Shown piece by piece: positions 15,814 through 24,940 of a stretch of 64,000 nucleotides of DNA (positions are counted from its first letter, which is position 1; each line of letters begins with the position of its first letter). Below the pieces are notes generated by a model. It ran no database searches and had not been told where the DNA came from. It saw only the letters and a list, made by a program, of their open reading frames with translations. Origin of the DNA: Microbacterium aurum (lineage in GTDB: Bacteria; Actinomycetota; Actinomycetes; Actinomycetales; Microbacteriaceae); assembly GCF_016907815.1 (NCBI RefSeq), contig NZ_JAFBCQ010000001.1:2170001-2234000 (forward strand), in the 5' to 3' direction. Position numbers and translations under genes: made by a program.

Positions 15814-17259
15814 ATGAGCACAACCATCCCCGACCGCCCGCGCACCCTCGCCGAGAAGGTGTGGGACGACCACCTCGTCGTCAAGGGCGAAGACGGCCAG
15901 CCCGACCTCATCTACATCGACCTGCACCTCGTGCATGAGGTCACGAGCCCGCAGGCCTTCGACGGGCTGCGCGCGGAGGGCCGGCCGGTGCGGCGTCTCG
16001 ACCTCACGATCGCGACGGAGGACCACAACACCCCGACGCTCGAGATCGACAAGCCCATCGCCGACCTCACCAGCCGCACGCAGATCGAGACGCTGCGTCG
16101 CAACGCGGCGGAGTTCGGCGTCCGGCTGCACTCGCTGGGCGACAAGGAGCAGGGCATCGTCCACGTCGTCGGCCCGCAGCTGGGACTGACGATGCCCGGC
16201 ATCACCGTCGTCTGCGGCGACAGTCACACCTCCACTCACGGCGCGTTCGGGGCGATGGCGTTCGGCATCGGCACGAGCGAGGTCGAGCACGTCCTGGCCA
16301 CCCAGACCCTGCCGCTCAAGCCCTTCAAGACGATGGCGATCACGGTCGAGGGTGAGCTGAAGCCCGGCGTCACGGCGAAGGACATCATCCTCGCGATCAT
16401 CGCGAAGATCGGCGCCAACGGCGGCCAGGGCTACGTCCTGGAGTTCCGCGGCAGCGCCATCCGGTCGCTGTCGATGGAGGGCCGGATGACGATGTGCAAC
16501 ATGTCGATCGAGGCCGGCGCACGCGCCGGCATGATCGCCCCGGACGAGACCACCTTCGCGTACGTGAAGGACAAGCCGCACGCCCCGCAGGGGCAGGACT
16601 GGGAGGACGCGGTCGCCTACTGGCGAACGCTCCCGAGCGACGAGGGCGCCGTGTACGACGCCGAGGTCTTCCTCGATGCGGCAGAGCTCGAGCCGTTCGT
16701 CACCTGGGGCACGAACCCCGGCCAGGGCGTCTCGCTGAGCGACGTCGTGCCCGACCCGGCATCCTTCACCGACCCCAACGAGCGTGCCGCCGCCGAGCGG
16801 GCGCTGCAGTACATGGATCTGCAGGCGGGAACCCCGCTGAAGGACGTGACGGTGGATGCCGTGTTCATGGGCTCGTGCACGAACAGCCGCATCGAGGACC
16901 TCCGCGCGTTCGCCTCGGTCATCGAGGGCCGCCGCAAGGCCGAGGGCGTGCGCGTCATGGTCGTCCCGGGCTCGGCGCGGGTGCGCCTGGAGGCCGAAGC
17001 CGAGGGCCTCGACAAGGTGTTCACCGACTTCGGCGCTGAGTGGCGCTTCGCGGGGTGCTCGATGTGCCTCGGCATGAACCCCGATCAGCTCGCACCGGGG
17101 GAGCGCTGCGCGTCCACGAGCAACCGCAACTTCGAGGGCCGGCAGGGCAAGGGTGGTCGCACGCACCTGGTCTCGCCGCTCGTGGCGGCCGCGACCGCCG
17201 TGATGGGCAGACTCGCGAGTCCGTCCGACCTGCCCGCCGTCCTGAAGGTCGAGGCCTGA
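15814..17259 (+). CDS. leuC: 3-isopropylmalate dehydratase large subunit
   Basis: The product is 481 aa, with AGGAG before ATG 15814. It is an aconitase-family enzyme isomerising 2-isopropylmalate to 3-isopropylmalate in leucine synthesis. The three Cys ligands of the 4Fe-4S cluster are present in GSCTNSR (about 350) and CSMCLGMN (about 410). [14 protein letters not shown] and [10 protein letters not shown] are also conserved. The leuD start follows its stop after 1 nt, and the candidate leader peptide lies upstream. Confidence 0.97.
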   Translation: MSTTIPDRPRTLAEKVWDDHLVVKGEDGQPDLIYIDLHLVHEVTSPQAFDGLRAEGRPVRRLDLTIATEDHNTPTLEIDKPIADLTSRTQIETLRRNAAEFGVRLHSLGDKEQGIVHVVGPQLGLTMPGITVVCGDSHTSTHGAFGAMAFGIGTSEVEHVLATQTLPLKPFKTMAITVEGELKPGVTAKDIILAIIAKIGANGGQGYVLEFRGSAIRSLSMEGRMTMCNMSIEAGARAGMIAPDETTFAYVKDKPHAPQGQDWEDAVAYWRTLPSDEGAVYDAEVFLDAAELEPFVTWGTNPGQGVSLSDVVPDPASFTDPNERAAAERALQYMDLQAGTPLKDVTVDAVFMGSCTNSRIEDLRAFASVIEGRRKAEGVRVMVVPGSARVRLEAEAEGLDKVFTDFGAEWRFAGCSMCLGMNPDQLAPGERCASTSNRNFEGRQGKGGRTHLVSPLVAAATAVMGRLASPSDLPAVLKVEA

Positions 17260-17260
17260 C

Positions 17261-17881
17261 ATGGAGAAGTTCACGACGCACACCGGTGTGGCCGCGCCCC
17301 TGAAGCGCTCGGCGGTCGACACCGACCAGATCATCCCCGCGGTCTACCTCAAGCGGGTCACGAAGACCGGCTTCGACGACGCCCTCTTCGCCAACTGGCG
17401 TCAGGACCCCGGGTTCATCCTCAACCAGCCCGCGTTCGCGTCGGCATCCATCCTCGTCGCCGGTCCGGACTTCGGCACCGGGTCCAGCCGCGAGCACGCC
17501 GTCTGGGCGCTGCGGGACTACGGCTTCAAAGCCGTGCTCAGTCCCAAGTTCGCCGACATCTTCCGCGGCAACGCGGGCAAGCAGGGCCTGGTGACGGGCG
17601 TGATCTCCGAGGACGACCTCGAAGCGGTGTGGGCGGCCATCGACGCGGCCCCGGGCATCGAGATGACGGTAGACCTCGCCGAGCGCACCGCCGTGATCGG
17701 CGACCCTTCGACAGGCTCAGGACACCGCCTCCGGGTCCCCTTCGACATCGACGATTACACTAGATGGCGGCTCCTCGAAGGGCTCGACGACATCGGGCTG
17801 ACGCTGCGCAACGAAGACAGGATCGCGCAGTTCGAGGCGCGCCGGGAGGCGTGGCGGCCGCGGACGCTCCCCGTCCGCTGA
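17261..17881 (+). CDS. leuD: 3-isopropylmalate dehydratase small subunit
   Basis: The product is 206 aa and contains the swivelling domain of the LeuCD heterodimer. The N-terminal [12 protein letters not shown] and [13 protein letters not shown] motifs bind substrate. Around residues 147-155 the sequence reads [11 protein letters not shown] before the conserved [16 protein letters not shown]. The extra PSTGSGH is encoded by a widespread bacterial palindromic repeat core (17704-17722) and appears to be an in-frame insertion. The frame is intact, so the enzyme is probably functional. Confidence 0.95.
   Translation: MEKFTTHTGVAAPLKRSAVDTDQIIPAVYLKRVTKTGFDDALFANWRQDPGFILNQPAFASASILVAGPDFGTGSSREHAVWALRDYGFKAVLSPKFADIFRGNAGKQGLVTGVISEDDLEAVWAAIDAAPGIEMTVDLAERTAVIGDPSTGSGHRLRVPFDIDDYTRWRLLEGLDDIGLTLRNEDRIAQFEARREAWRPRTLPVR
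17704..17722. repeat. CCTTCGACAGGCTCAGG-type repeat inside leuD
   Basis: CCTTCGACAGGCTCAGGAC is the core of a short repeat common in intergenic DNA of many high-GC bacteria (often read as CCTGAGCCTGTCGAAGG). Here it sits within the leuD reading frame and adds residues PSTGSG. No second copy was found in the window. Confidence 0.65.
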
Positions 17882-17957
17882 GGCGATGCCCCCATCAGGG
17901 GCTCCGTCTGAAACGTCCTCGGCGCACATCGCCGACACACCGAATGAGGTCCGATCG

Positions 17958-19316
17958 ATGAACACCCTGCTCAGCGCCTCGGCGTCCACACCCCCCGGCG
18001 GAGCGGGCTCAGTCCTCGAGTTCCGCGGCGGCCGACCCCTGCGCGGACGCGTCGAGGTCAAGGGCGCGAAGAATCTCGCGACGAAGGCGATGGTGGCCTC
18101 CCTCCTCGGCGGGACCGAGAGCGTGCTCCGGGACGTGCCCGACATCAGCGACGTGCAGGTCGTGCGGTCGCTGCTCGAGGTCCACGGCGTGACGATCACC
18201 GACGACGGCGAGGGTGTGCTGCGGCTCGACCCGCGCGGCGCGGTGTCGGCCCATATCGAGGAGATCGACGCGCACGCCGGCGCCTCCCGCATCCCGATCC
18301 TCTTCTGCGGCCCGCTGGTGCACCTGCTCGGCCAGGCGTTCATCCCCGACCTCGGCGGATGCCGGATCGGCGACCGTCCGATCGACTTCCATCTCGACGC
18401 GCTGCGCGCCTTCGGCGCGACCGTCGACAAGCTGCCGAGCGGCATCCGCCTGTCGGCGCCCAACGGCCTGCACGGGGCGAACATCCAGCTGCCGTACCCC
18501 AGTGTCGGAGCCACCGAGCAGGTGCTCCTCACCGCCGTGCGCGCCAAGGGGACGACCGAGCTGCGGGGCGCCGCGATCGAGCCCGAGATCATGGATCTCA
18601 TCGCGGTGCTGCAGAAGATGGGCGCGATCATCTCCTACGAGCCCAACCGCGTCATCTTCATCGAGGGTGTCGAGTCGCTGCGCGGCTACGACCACCGGTC
18701 GATCTTCGACCGCAACGAGGCGGCGTCGTGGGCGTGCGCGGCCCTCGCCACCGACGGCGACATCCTCGTGGCGGGCGCGAAGCAGCAGGAGATGCTGACG
18801 TTCCTCAATGTCTTCCGCAAGGCAGGCGGCGACTTCGACATCACCGAGGAGGGGATCCGGTTCCGTCGCGGCGGCCCCCTCAAGCCCGTCATGGTCGAGA
18901 CCGACGTGCACCCCGGCTTCATGACCGATTGGCAGCAGCCGCTCATCGTGGCGCTGACCCAGGCCGACGGCGTGTCGACGGTCCACGAGACCGTCTATGA
19001 GAACCGTCTGGGGTTCACGCAGGCGCTCAACAAGATGGGTGCCGACATCGTCGTGCACCCCGAGGGTCTCGCCAGTCCCGACCGCCGCGTCGCGCGTCGC
19101 GCACTCGAGCAGGCCGCCGTCATCACGGGTCCGACCCCGCTGCACGGCGCCGACGTCGTCGTCCCCGACCTCCGCGGCGGGTACAGCTACGTCATCGCCG
19201 CGCTGGCGGCGCAGGGCACCTCTACGGTGCGCGGCGTCGACATCATCCGGCGCGGCTACGAGAAGTTCCTCGACAAGCTCACGGCGCTCGGCGCCGACTT
19301 CGACGTCGTCGCATGA
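17958..19316 (+). CDS. murA: UDP-N-acetylglucosamine 1-carboxyvinyltransferase
   Basis: The product is 452 aa. ATG 17958 has GAGG 8 nt upstream; the longer frame to 17886 lacks a signal. It transfers enolpyruvate from PEP to UDP-GlcNAc, the first committed step of peptidoglycan synthesis. Catalytic Cys135 lies in DLGGCRIGDRP. The usual KNxxLP motif is replaced by KGAKNLATKAMVAS, a variant seen in Microbacteriaceae as I recall. It follows leuCD and overlaps plsC by 4 nt. Confidence 0.93.
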   Translation: MNTLLSASASTPPGGAGSVLEFRGGRPLRGRVEVKGAKNLATKAMVASLLGGTESVLRDVPDISDVQVVRSLLEVHGVTITDDGEGVLRLDPRGAVSAHIEEIDAHAGASRIPILFCGPLVHLLGQAFIPDLGGCRIGDRPIDFHLDALRAFGATVDKLPSGIRLSAPNGLHGANIQLPYPSVGATEQVLLTAVRAKGTTELRGAAIEPEIMDLIAVLQKMGAIISYEPNRVIFIEGVESLRGYDHRSIFDRNEAASWACAALATDGDILVAGAKQQEMLTFLNVFRKAGGDFDITEEGIRFRRGGPLKPVMVETDVHPGFMTDWQQPLIVALTQADGVSTVHETVYENRLGFTQALNKMGADIVVHPEGLASPDRRVARRALEQAAVITGPTPLHGADVVVPDLRGGYSYVIAALAAQGTSTVRGVDIIRRGYEKFLDKLTALGADFDVVA

Positions 19317-20086
19317 GCACGGCGCCCCGTCCCGCGCGGCGCGCCGCGTCGCCCGAGAAGACCCGGCCGAGCGTCTTCTGGCCGCTGGCGGCCGTCGTCA
19401 TCCCCGCGGTGGGCTGGTTCGCGCGGATCGAGATCAGCGGCGCCGAGCACCTGCCCGCCGAGGGTCCCTACGTCCTCGCCCCCAACCACTACAGCGAGTT
19501 CGACCCGCTGATCATCGCCGTCGCGACCTGGCGCATGGGCCGCGCTCCCCGGTTCATGGCGAAGGAGAGCCTGTTCCGGGTGCCCGTCCTGGGCGCGGCG
19601 CTCCGCGCGACCGGCATGGTGCCCGTCGCCCGCTCCTCCTCGTCGGCGGCCGCGAAGGTGACGCTCGAGCAGTCCGAGGCGCTCGTCGAGCACGACCGCG
19701 GCGTCATCGTGTACCCCGAAGGCTCACTCACCCGTGACCCCGACATGTGGCCGATGCGCGGCAAGACCGGGGCGGTCCGGCTCGCCCTCGCCGGCGACAT
19801 TCCCGTCATCCCGGTGGCCACGTGGGGCGTGCAGCGCATCCTGCCCCGCTACGGCAAGCTCAGCTTCTGGCCGCCGCGCAAGCGCGTGCAGGTCAGGCTC
19901 GGCCCGCCCACCGACCTCGCCCCGTACCGCCGCCCCTCCGGTGGCGCCGCCCTGATCGCGGCGACCGACGCCGTCATGGCGGACATCTCGGGCCTGCTGG
20001 GCGAACTGCGCGGCGAGGACCCGCCCGCGGAGCGCTGGAACCCGGCGGCGCACGGGCAGAACGAAACGGGGCGCCTTGAACCCTAG
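19313..20086 (+). CDS. plsC: 1-acyl-sn-glycerol-3-phosphate acyltransferase
   Basis: The product is 257 aa and its start overlaps the murA stop (ATGA). The acyltransferase signature NHYSEFD (HX4D), the phosphate-binding YPEGSLTRD and a PVIPV block identify the PlsC family, which makes phosphatidic acid. A hydrophobic N-terminal segment (FWPLAAVVIPAVGWF) would anchor it in the membrane. It precedes gpsA, which supplies glycerol 3-phosphate to the same pathway. Confidence 0.9.
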   Translation: MSTAPRPARRAASPEKTRPSVFWPLAAVVIPAVGWFARIEISGAEHLPAEGPYVLAPNHYSEFDPLIIAVATWRMGRAPRFMAKESLFRVPVLGAALRATGMVPVARSSSSAAAKVTLEQSEALVEHDRGVIVYPEGSLTRDPDMWPMRGKTGAVRLALAGDIPVIPVATWGVQRILPRYGKLSFWPPRKRVQVRLGPPTDLAPYRRPSGGAALIAATDAVMADISGLLGELRGEDPPAERWNPAAHGQNETGRLEP

Positions 20087-21221
20087 ATCGTCTGCGCGTC
20101 AGTCCGATTCCGCATTGCCCCGCGTCGCCGTGATCGGTGCGGGCAGCTGGGGCACGACCTTCGGCAAGGTGCTCGCCGACGGCGGCGCCCATGTCGTCAT
20201 GTGGGCGCGGCGCGCCGAGCTCGCCCAGGAGATCCAGGAGGGGCACCGCAACAGCGAATACCTCCCCGGCATCAACCTGCCGCGGTCGATGTCGGCGACC
20301 CATCATCTGTCCGAGGCGCTCGAGGGCGCATCGCAGGTGTACCTCGCGATCTCCAGCCAGGCGCTCCGGCAGAACCTCAAGGCCGTCCGGCCGCTCGTGT
20401 CAGCCACCGACGCTCCGATCGTCTCGCTGATGAAGGGGGTCGAGAAGCGCACCGGCCTGCGGATGAGTCAGGTCATCGAGCAGGAGCTGCACTGCGACCC
20501 AGCGCGCATCGCCGTGGCATCCGGCCCCAACCTCGCGCTCGAGATCGCCCGCGAGCAGCCGACGGCCGCCGTCATCTCCTCGACGAGCCGGGAGACCGCC
20601 GAAGCCGTCGCGCTGCGCGCCCGGAACGCGTACTTCCGCACCTTCGTGAACACCGACGTCATCGGCACCGAGTTCGGCGGCGTGCTGAAGAACCTCATCG
20701 CCGTCGCCATCGGCATCGTCGACGGCGTCGGCTACGGCGAGAACACCAAAGCCTCCATCATCACGCGCGGCCTCGTCGAGATGACCGACTTCGCGGTGGC
20801 TCAGGGCGCCCAGCACGAGACGCTGCAGGGCCTCGCGGGCCTCGGCGACCTCATCGCGACCTGCCAGTCGCCCCTCAGCCGCAACAACACCGCCGGCCGC
20901 CTGCTCGGGCAGGGATACAGCTTCCAGGACGTCGTGAAGCAGATGAACCAGACGGCGGAGGGACTGGCCTCGGTGGCGCCCGTGCTGCAGCTGGCGCGTG
21001 AGTCCGGCGTCGCGATGCCCATCGTCGAGCAGGTCAAGCGCGTGCTCGACGGCACGATGAACCCGCGCGACATCGCGCCCCACCTCACGACGGACGACGA
21101 CAAGCCCACGGGCGAGAGGACCCAGAATGGACAGGACGGCGGTGGCGGTGCTTTTCGGCGGTCGCTCCAGCGAGCACTCGATCAGTTCCGCAACGGCCGG
21201 GGGCGTGCTGCGGGCGATTGA
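20076..21221 (+). CDS. gpsA: NAD(P)H-dependent glycerol-3-phosphate dehydrogenase
   Basis: The 381-aa reading starts at TTG 20076, 11 nt inside plsC; a second TTG at 20113 directly before PRVAVIGAG is possible. The Rossmann motif GAGSWGTTF, the SLMKGVEK loop, catalytic Lys in GGVLKNLIA and GLAGLGDL/SRNN are present. It reduces dihydroxyacetone phosphate to glycerol 3-phosphate. Family members usually end near residue 345. Here the frame runs on about 35 residues and overlaps ddlA by 95 nt, which suggests a lost stop codon. Confidence 0.92.
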   Translation: MNPRSSARQSDSALPRVAVIGAGSWGTTFGKVLADGGAHVVMWARRAELAQEIQEGHRNSEYLPGINLPRSMSATHHLSEALEGASQVYLAISSQALRQNLKAVRPLVSATDAPIVSLMKGVEKRTGLRMSQVIEQELHCDPARIAVASGPNLALEIAREQPTAAVISSTSRETAEAVALRARNAYFRTFVNTDVIGTEFGGVLKNLIAVAIGIVDGVGYGENTKASIITRGLVEMTDFAVAQGAQHETLQGLAGLGDLIATCQSPLSRNNTAGRLLGQGYSFQDVVKQMNQTAEGLASVAPVLQLARESGVAMPIVEQVKRVLDGTMNPRDIAPHLTTDDDKPTGERTQNGQDGGGGAFRRSLQRALDQFRNGRGRAAGD

Positions 21222-22209
21222 CCGCGACCGCTTCGACGTCATCCCCATCGGCATCACGCGCGACGGGGCGTTCATCCTCGAAGACGACGACCCGGACAAG
21301 TTCGCGCTCGACCCCGGGCACCTGCCCGAAGTGGTCGACAACGGCACCCGCATCCTCTGGCCCGATTCGGCGCGATCGCGCGAGCTGCGCGTGACGGATG
21401 CCGACGGCATCCGCTCCCTCGGCGAGGTCGACGTGGTCTTCCCGATCCTCCACGGCCGCTTCGGCGAGGACGGGACGATTCAGGGCTTCCTGGAGCTTCT
21501 CGACCTGCCGTACGTCGGGGCGGGCCTGCTGATGTCGGCGATCGGCATGGACAAGCACACCACCAAGAGCGTTCTGAAGGCCGCCGGTGTCCCCGTCGTG
21601 CCGTGGGTCACCGTCACCCGGCGCGACCTCGACCGCGACCGCACGCTGTGGGAGCGCCGGATCCGCGCCCTGGGGCTGCCCGCCTTCGTCAAGCCCGCTC
21701 GGGCTGGATCGAGCGTCGGCGTGTCGAAGGTGTCGGACTGGTCCGAGCTCGATGCGGCGCTGGACATCGCGTTCGCGGAGGATCCGGCGGTGCTCGTGGA
21801 GCAGGCGGTCGTCGGCCGCGAAGTCGAGTGCGGCGTCCTGGCCGGTCGCGACGGCGAGGGCCCGCGAGTGAGCGTCGCGGGGGAGATCGTCATCAGCGGG
21901 CGGGAGTTCTACGACTTCGACGCGAAGTACCTCGACGCTCCCGGCATCGACCTCGTCTGCCCCGCCGACCTGGCGCCGGGAGAGCTCGCCGAGATGCAGC
22001 GGATCGCCGTGCGCGCCTTCGAGGCCGTCGGCGGCGAGGGGCTCGCGCGCGTGGACTTCTTCTTCACCGGAACGGAGTTCTTCGTCAACGAGGTGAACAC
22101 GATGCCGGGGTTCACGCCGATCTCGATGTTCCCGAAGTGCTGGATCGCCACCGGGATGAGCTACCCCGAACTGATCGGCGAGCTGATCGATCTCGCCCGC
22201 GTACGCTGA
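21127..22209 (+). CDS. ddlA: D-alanine--D-alanine ligase
   Basis: The product is 360 aa, starting MDRTAVAVLFGGRSSEHSIS. It is an ATP-grasp enzyme joining two D-Ala for peptidoglycan. HGRFGEDGTIQG, KPARAGSSVGVSKV and NEVNTMPGFT carry the nucleotide, substrate and Mg2+ sites. The omega-loop residues EFYDF are typical of D-Ala-D-Ala rather than D-Ala-D-Lac ligases. It lies in a murA-plsC-gpsA-ddlA envelope cluster. Confidence 0.95.
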   Translation: MDRTAVAVLFGGRSSEHSISSATAGGVLRAIDRDRFDVIPIGITRDGAFILEDDDPDKFALDPGHLPEVVDNGTRILWPDSARSRELRVTDADGIRSLGEVDVVFPILHGRFGEDGTIQGFLELLDLPYVGAGLLMSAIGMDKHTTKSVLKAAGVPVVPWVTVTRRDLDRDRTLWERRIRALGLPAFVKPARAGSSVGVSKVSDWSELDAALDIAFAEDPAVLVEQAVVGREVECGVLAGRDGEGPRVSVAGEIVISGREFYDFDAKYLDAPGIDLVCPADLAPGELAEMQRIAVRAFEAVGGEGLARVDFFFTGTEFFVNEVNTMPGFTPISMFPKCWIATGMSYPELIGELIDLARVR

Positions 22210-22218
22210 ACCGTCGCG

Positions 22219-22686
22219 TCAGGTGGTGGGACGCTCGGTGCACGAGCGGCCGTCGGTCGGCAGCGTCTTCACCGCGGTCGCGAGGGCGTTCAGCACGTCG
22301 CGGCCGCTGACCGCGTCGTAGTCGAGGTACACCTCGACGGCGGGCGTGCGCCCGAACGTGGTGAATCGGTAGTGCGGCGCCTCGCTGCCATCGATGAGCC
22401 AGTCGACGTTGTCCACGGTCTGGCAGTCGAGGGTCGAGGGGCCGGGCGCCGCCAGCCCGCACGTCAGAAGGACCGTCGCGGGGCTTCCCCATGCCCCGGT
22501 CGCCTGCGCGTCGGTCCAGCGGCGCTCCTGACCGTCGACGGTGTCGGGAAGGCGCACGCTGACCTCGGCGCAGGCGGGGTCGTTCGCGCCTTTCGCCGGG
22601 GTCATCGAGACCGTCGAACTGCAGGCCGCACCGCCGAACATCACCGCGACGGCCAGGGGCAGGGCGAGCAGGCGGAGGCGGGGCAC
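22219..22686 (-). CDS. DUF3515 lipoprotein
   Basis: The product is 155 aa from a GTG start. A signal peptide with lipobox-like GGAAC gives Cys22 as lipidation site. The mature part has further Cys residues (PACAEV, LTCGL, LDCQT, RSCTE) and WLIDGSEAPHYRFTTFGR, matching DUF3515, an actinobacterial family of unknown function commonly next to ddl and thiL. Its -10 box TAGCCT stands 6 nt before the start, overlapping the thiL -10 on the other strand. Confidence 0.85.
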   Translation of the reverse strand: MPRLRLLALPLAVAVMFGGAACSSTVSMTPAKGANDPACAEVSVRLPDTVDGQERRWTDAQATGAWGSPATVLLTCGLAAPGPSTLDCQTVDNVDWLIDGSEAPHYRFTTFGRTPAVEVYLDYDAVSGRDVLNALATAVKTLPTDGRSCTERPTT

Positions 22687-22692
22687 CCCTCC

Positions 22693-22702
22693 AGGCTACC
22701 GT
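22693..22702. promoter_or_regulatory. Overlapping divergent -10 boxes (DUF3515 lipoprotein / thiL)
   Basis: Minus-strand TAGCCT (22698-22693) lies 6 nt before GTG 22686, and plus-strand TACCGT (22697-22702) lies 6 nt before ATG 22709. They share two base pairs. Both transcripts would be leaderless, and the two promoters cannot be melted independently. Confidence 0.55.
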
Positions 22703-22708
22703 GGAGGG

Positions 22709-23695
22709 ATGACGGACCCCCGCGCGCAGACGGTCGGCGACCTGGGCGAGCGGGCGCTGCTCGCCCGCATCCTGGCCGTGCTCGGCGACGCGTCGCGGGC
22801 GGAGGTGGGGCCGGGGGATGACGCCGCCGTGCTGTCGGCGCCGGGCGGTCGCATCGTCGTGACCACCGACACGCTCGTGCACGGACCGGATTTCCGCCTC
22901 GCCTGGTCGGGTGGGTTCGACCTCGGGTTCAAGTCCGCGGCGGTGAATCTCGCCGACGTCGCGGCGATGGGTGCGCGTCCGACGGCGCTGTTCGTCGCGC
23001 TCGCGTTGCCCGACGAGACGACCCTCGGTTTCGTCGAGGATCTCGCGCGGGGGCTCCGCGGGGCCTGTGCCGATCTCGCCCCCGGATGCGCCGTCGAGGG
23101 CGGTGACCTCACGGCATCCGACACCCTGACGATCGCGGTGACGGCGATCGGCGTGCTCGACGGGAGGCCGCCGGTGCTTCGCTCCGGTGCCCGACCGGCC
23201 GATGTCGTGGCGGTGGCGGGCGAGCTCGGCGCGGCTGCGCGCGGCCTTGCGCTGCTGTTCGATCGTTTCCGCGACGCGGAGGGGCGACCGGTGCCGGTGG
23301 ATGCCGGGGCGCTGACCGCGGCGGAGCGCGACGACCTGGCGGCCCAGCTGCGGCCCCGGCCTCCGATCGCGCTGGGGCCGGTGGCGGCCGATGCCGGCGC
23401 TACGGCGATGATGGACGTCTCGGACGGCCTGCTGGTGGACGCGACGCGCCTGGCCGAGGCATCGCGCGTGTCGATCGACCTCGATGCGGGTATGGATGCC
23501 GACGACCTCCGCGGCGGCGAAGGTCACGCCCTGCTGGCGTGCTTCCCGCCCGAGGTGCACCTGCCGGCGGGCTTCCGCGCCGTGGGGCGCGTCGCCCCGC
23601 GCGAGGGGTCGTCGGCCGTCACCGTCGGCGGCGCACCCGTCACAGGGCACCTCGGCTGGGATCCGCACCGCGACTGGGACGCCGGCCGCGGCTGA
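22709..23695 (+). CDS. thiL: Thiamine-monophosphate kinase
   Basis: The product is 328 aa, starting at ATG 22709 after a TACCGT -10; the longer frame to 22541 is antisense to the lipoprotein gene. It phosphorylates thiamine monophosphate to the diphosphate cofactor. GPGDDAAVL, TTDTLVHGPDF, VNLADVAAMGA and MDVSDGLLVDATRL are the Mg-ATP and substrate motifs of the AIR-synthase-like fold. No other thiamine gene lies nearby; the association with ddl/rsmD/recG is usual for actinobacteria. Confidence 0.92.
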   Translation: MTDPRAQTVGDLGERALLARILAVLGDASRAEVGPGDDAAVLSAPGGRIVVTTDTLVHGPDFRLAWSGGFDLGFKSAAVNLADVAAMGARPTALFVALALPDETTLGFVEDLARGLRGACADLAPGCAVEGGDLTASDTLTIAVTAIGVLDGRPPVLRSGARPADVVAVAGELGAAARGLALLFDRFRDAEGRPVPVDAGALTAAERDDLAAQLRPRPPIALGPVAADAGATAMMDVSDGLLVDATRLAEASRVSIDLDAGMDADDLRGGEGHALLACFPPEVHLPAGFRAVGRVAPREGSSAVTVGGAPVTGHLGWDPHRDWDAGRG

Positions 23696-23728
23696 GCCCC
23701 CGGCATCGGCCCGAAACGCCCCGCCGGG

Positions 23729-24286
23729 TCAGGCGCGGAGCGCCCACCACAGGGTCGTGTCGCCGTATTTTTTCGCGCGGTCGTGGGTGAGGCCGGCCGG
23801 CAGCGAAGGCTCCGCGGAGCGCGAGGCGCGCTCGATCACGACGGTGGCCCCCGCGGCGAGGCGCGGCACGAGCAGTGACAGCGTCGAGGACAGCTCGGTC
23901 TCGCCGACGTCATAGGGCGGGTCGAGGAACACCAGGTCGAAGACGCCGTTCGCCGACCGCAGATACGCGTCGGCGCTCGCGCGGTGCACGCGAACGGACG
24001 CCCCCGGAACGGCCCGGCCGATCGCGCGGGCGTTCCGCGCGGCCACCGACGCGGCCCGGGGCGCCTTCTCCACGAGGTCCGCCGAGGCCGCCCCGCGGCT
24101 GACGGCCTCGAGCCCCAGTGCCCCCGAACCGGCGTAGAGGTCGAGGACCGCGGCCTCCGCGATGAGATCGGCCGACTCCAGCGCACTGAACAGCGACTCG
24201 CGCACGCGATCGCTCGTGGGTCGCGTGCCGGCATCGGGCACGGCGAGGGTCAGCGATCCGGCGGCTCCGGCGATGATGCGGGTCAC
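23729..24286 (-). CDS. rsmD: 16S rRNA (guanine966-N2)-methyltransferase
   Basis: The product is 185 aa, starting at GTG 24286, which stands exactly 6 nt after minus-strand TAGGGT and so is probably leaderless. RIIAG at the N-terminus, the SAM-binding LDLYAGSGALGLEAVSRGA and the catalytic FLDPPYD are diagnostic. It methylates G966 of 16S rRNA in the 30S subunit. In many genomes rsmD precedes coaD; here recG and an acyltransferase lie between. Confidence 0.95.
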   Translation of the reverse strand: MTRIIAGAAGSLTLAVPDAGTRPTSDRVRESLFSALESADLIAEAAVLDLYAGSGALGLEAVSRGAASADLVEKAPRAASVAARNARAIGRAVPGASVRVHRASADAYLRSANGVFDLVFLDPPYDVGETELSSTLSLLVPRLAAGATVVIERASRSAEPSLPAGLTHDRAKKYGDTTLWWALRA

Positions 24287-24304
24287 AGCCTCACCCTAAC
24301 CGCG

Positions 24305-24886
24305 TCAGACCGGCGGCTCCGCGCCCTCGCTGCTCAGGCGCGGCTCGGTGCGGCGCTCCCGGCGCAGCCCGGCCTTGTCGGCGTAGAACGCGCGGATGCG
24401 GTCCATGTCGGCGGCGACGTCGCCGGAGAGCTCGATCGTCGGCCCGAGCCCCGTCGTCATCGTGGTGCGGTCGACGTAGCCGAGCGTGACCGGCATCCCC
24501 GTCTCTCTCGCGATCCGGTAGAACCCGCTCTTCCAGTACGCGTTGCCGCCGCGAGTGCCGTCGGGGGTCACGACGAGGCTGAACACCTCGCCGGCGTTGA
24601 CGCGGGCGACGATCTCGGCGACGACCCGGGCCGCGTCGGCCCGATCCACGGCGATGCCGCCCAGCGCCCGCATGACGGGGCCGCGCCAGCCGGCGAACAG
24701 GCTCGCCTTGCCGAGCCAACGGATGTGGATGCCGAGGCGCCAGGCGATGGCCAGCATGAGGACGAAGTCCCAGTTCGAGGTGTGGGGAGCGCCCACGAGC
24801 ACGGTCGGCCGCGTCGGCGCCGGCTCCGTGCGCAGGCGCCAGCGGCTGCACAGCCAGAACAGGCGGGCGACAAGGCGGCGGATCAC
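24305..24886 (-). CDS. 1-acylglycerol-3-phosphate acyltransferase-like protein
   Basis: The product is 193 aa. GTG 24886 is preceded by TACAGT plus 6 nt on the minus strand, which decides the start; the frame continues open far upstream only as recG antisense. HTSNWD (HX4D) and the TPDGTRGG block are acyltransferase motifs. The opening RRLVARLFWLCSRWRL is a hydrophobic-basic anchor. It resembles small PlsC-like proteins and probably acylates a lysophospholipid or glycolipid; the substrate is not known. Its promoter and that of recG are divergent. Confidence 0.85.
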   Translation of the reverse strand: MIRRLVARLFWLCSRWRLRTEPAPTRPTVLVGAPHTSNWDFVLMLAIAWRLGIHIRWLGKASLFAGWRGPVMRALGGIAVDRADAARVVAEIVARVNAGEVFSLVVTPDGTRGGNAYWKSGFYRIARETGMPVTLGYVDRTTMTTGLGPTIELSGDVAADMDRIRAFYADKAGLRRERRTEPRLSSEGAEPPV

Positions 24887-24928
24887 CCTGTCACTGTACG
24901 GCGCGGACGGGGTGTCGCCGCACCTGCA

Positions 24929-24934
24929 TAGACT
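24929..24934 (+). promoter_or_regulatory. -10 box of leaderless recG
   Basis: TAGACT is followed by exactly 6 nt (CGACGC) and ATG 24941. Confidence 0.5.
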
Positions 24935-24940
24935 CGACGC

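Noticed and set aside
14416..17334. Minus-strand frame of 972 codons
   Set aside because: It is antisense to terC and leuC, has no domain signature and is rich in Asp/Glu/Arg repeats.
22112..23668. Minus-strand frame of 518 codons over thiL and the lipoprotein gene
   Set aside because: It is Arg-rich shadow sequence conflicting with two well-supported genes.
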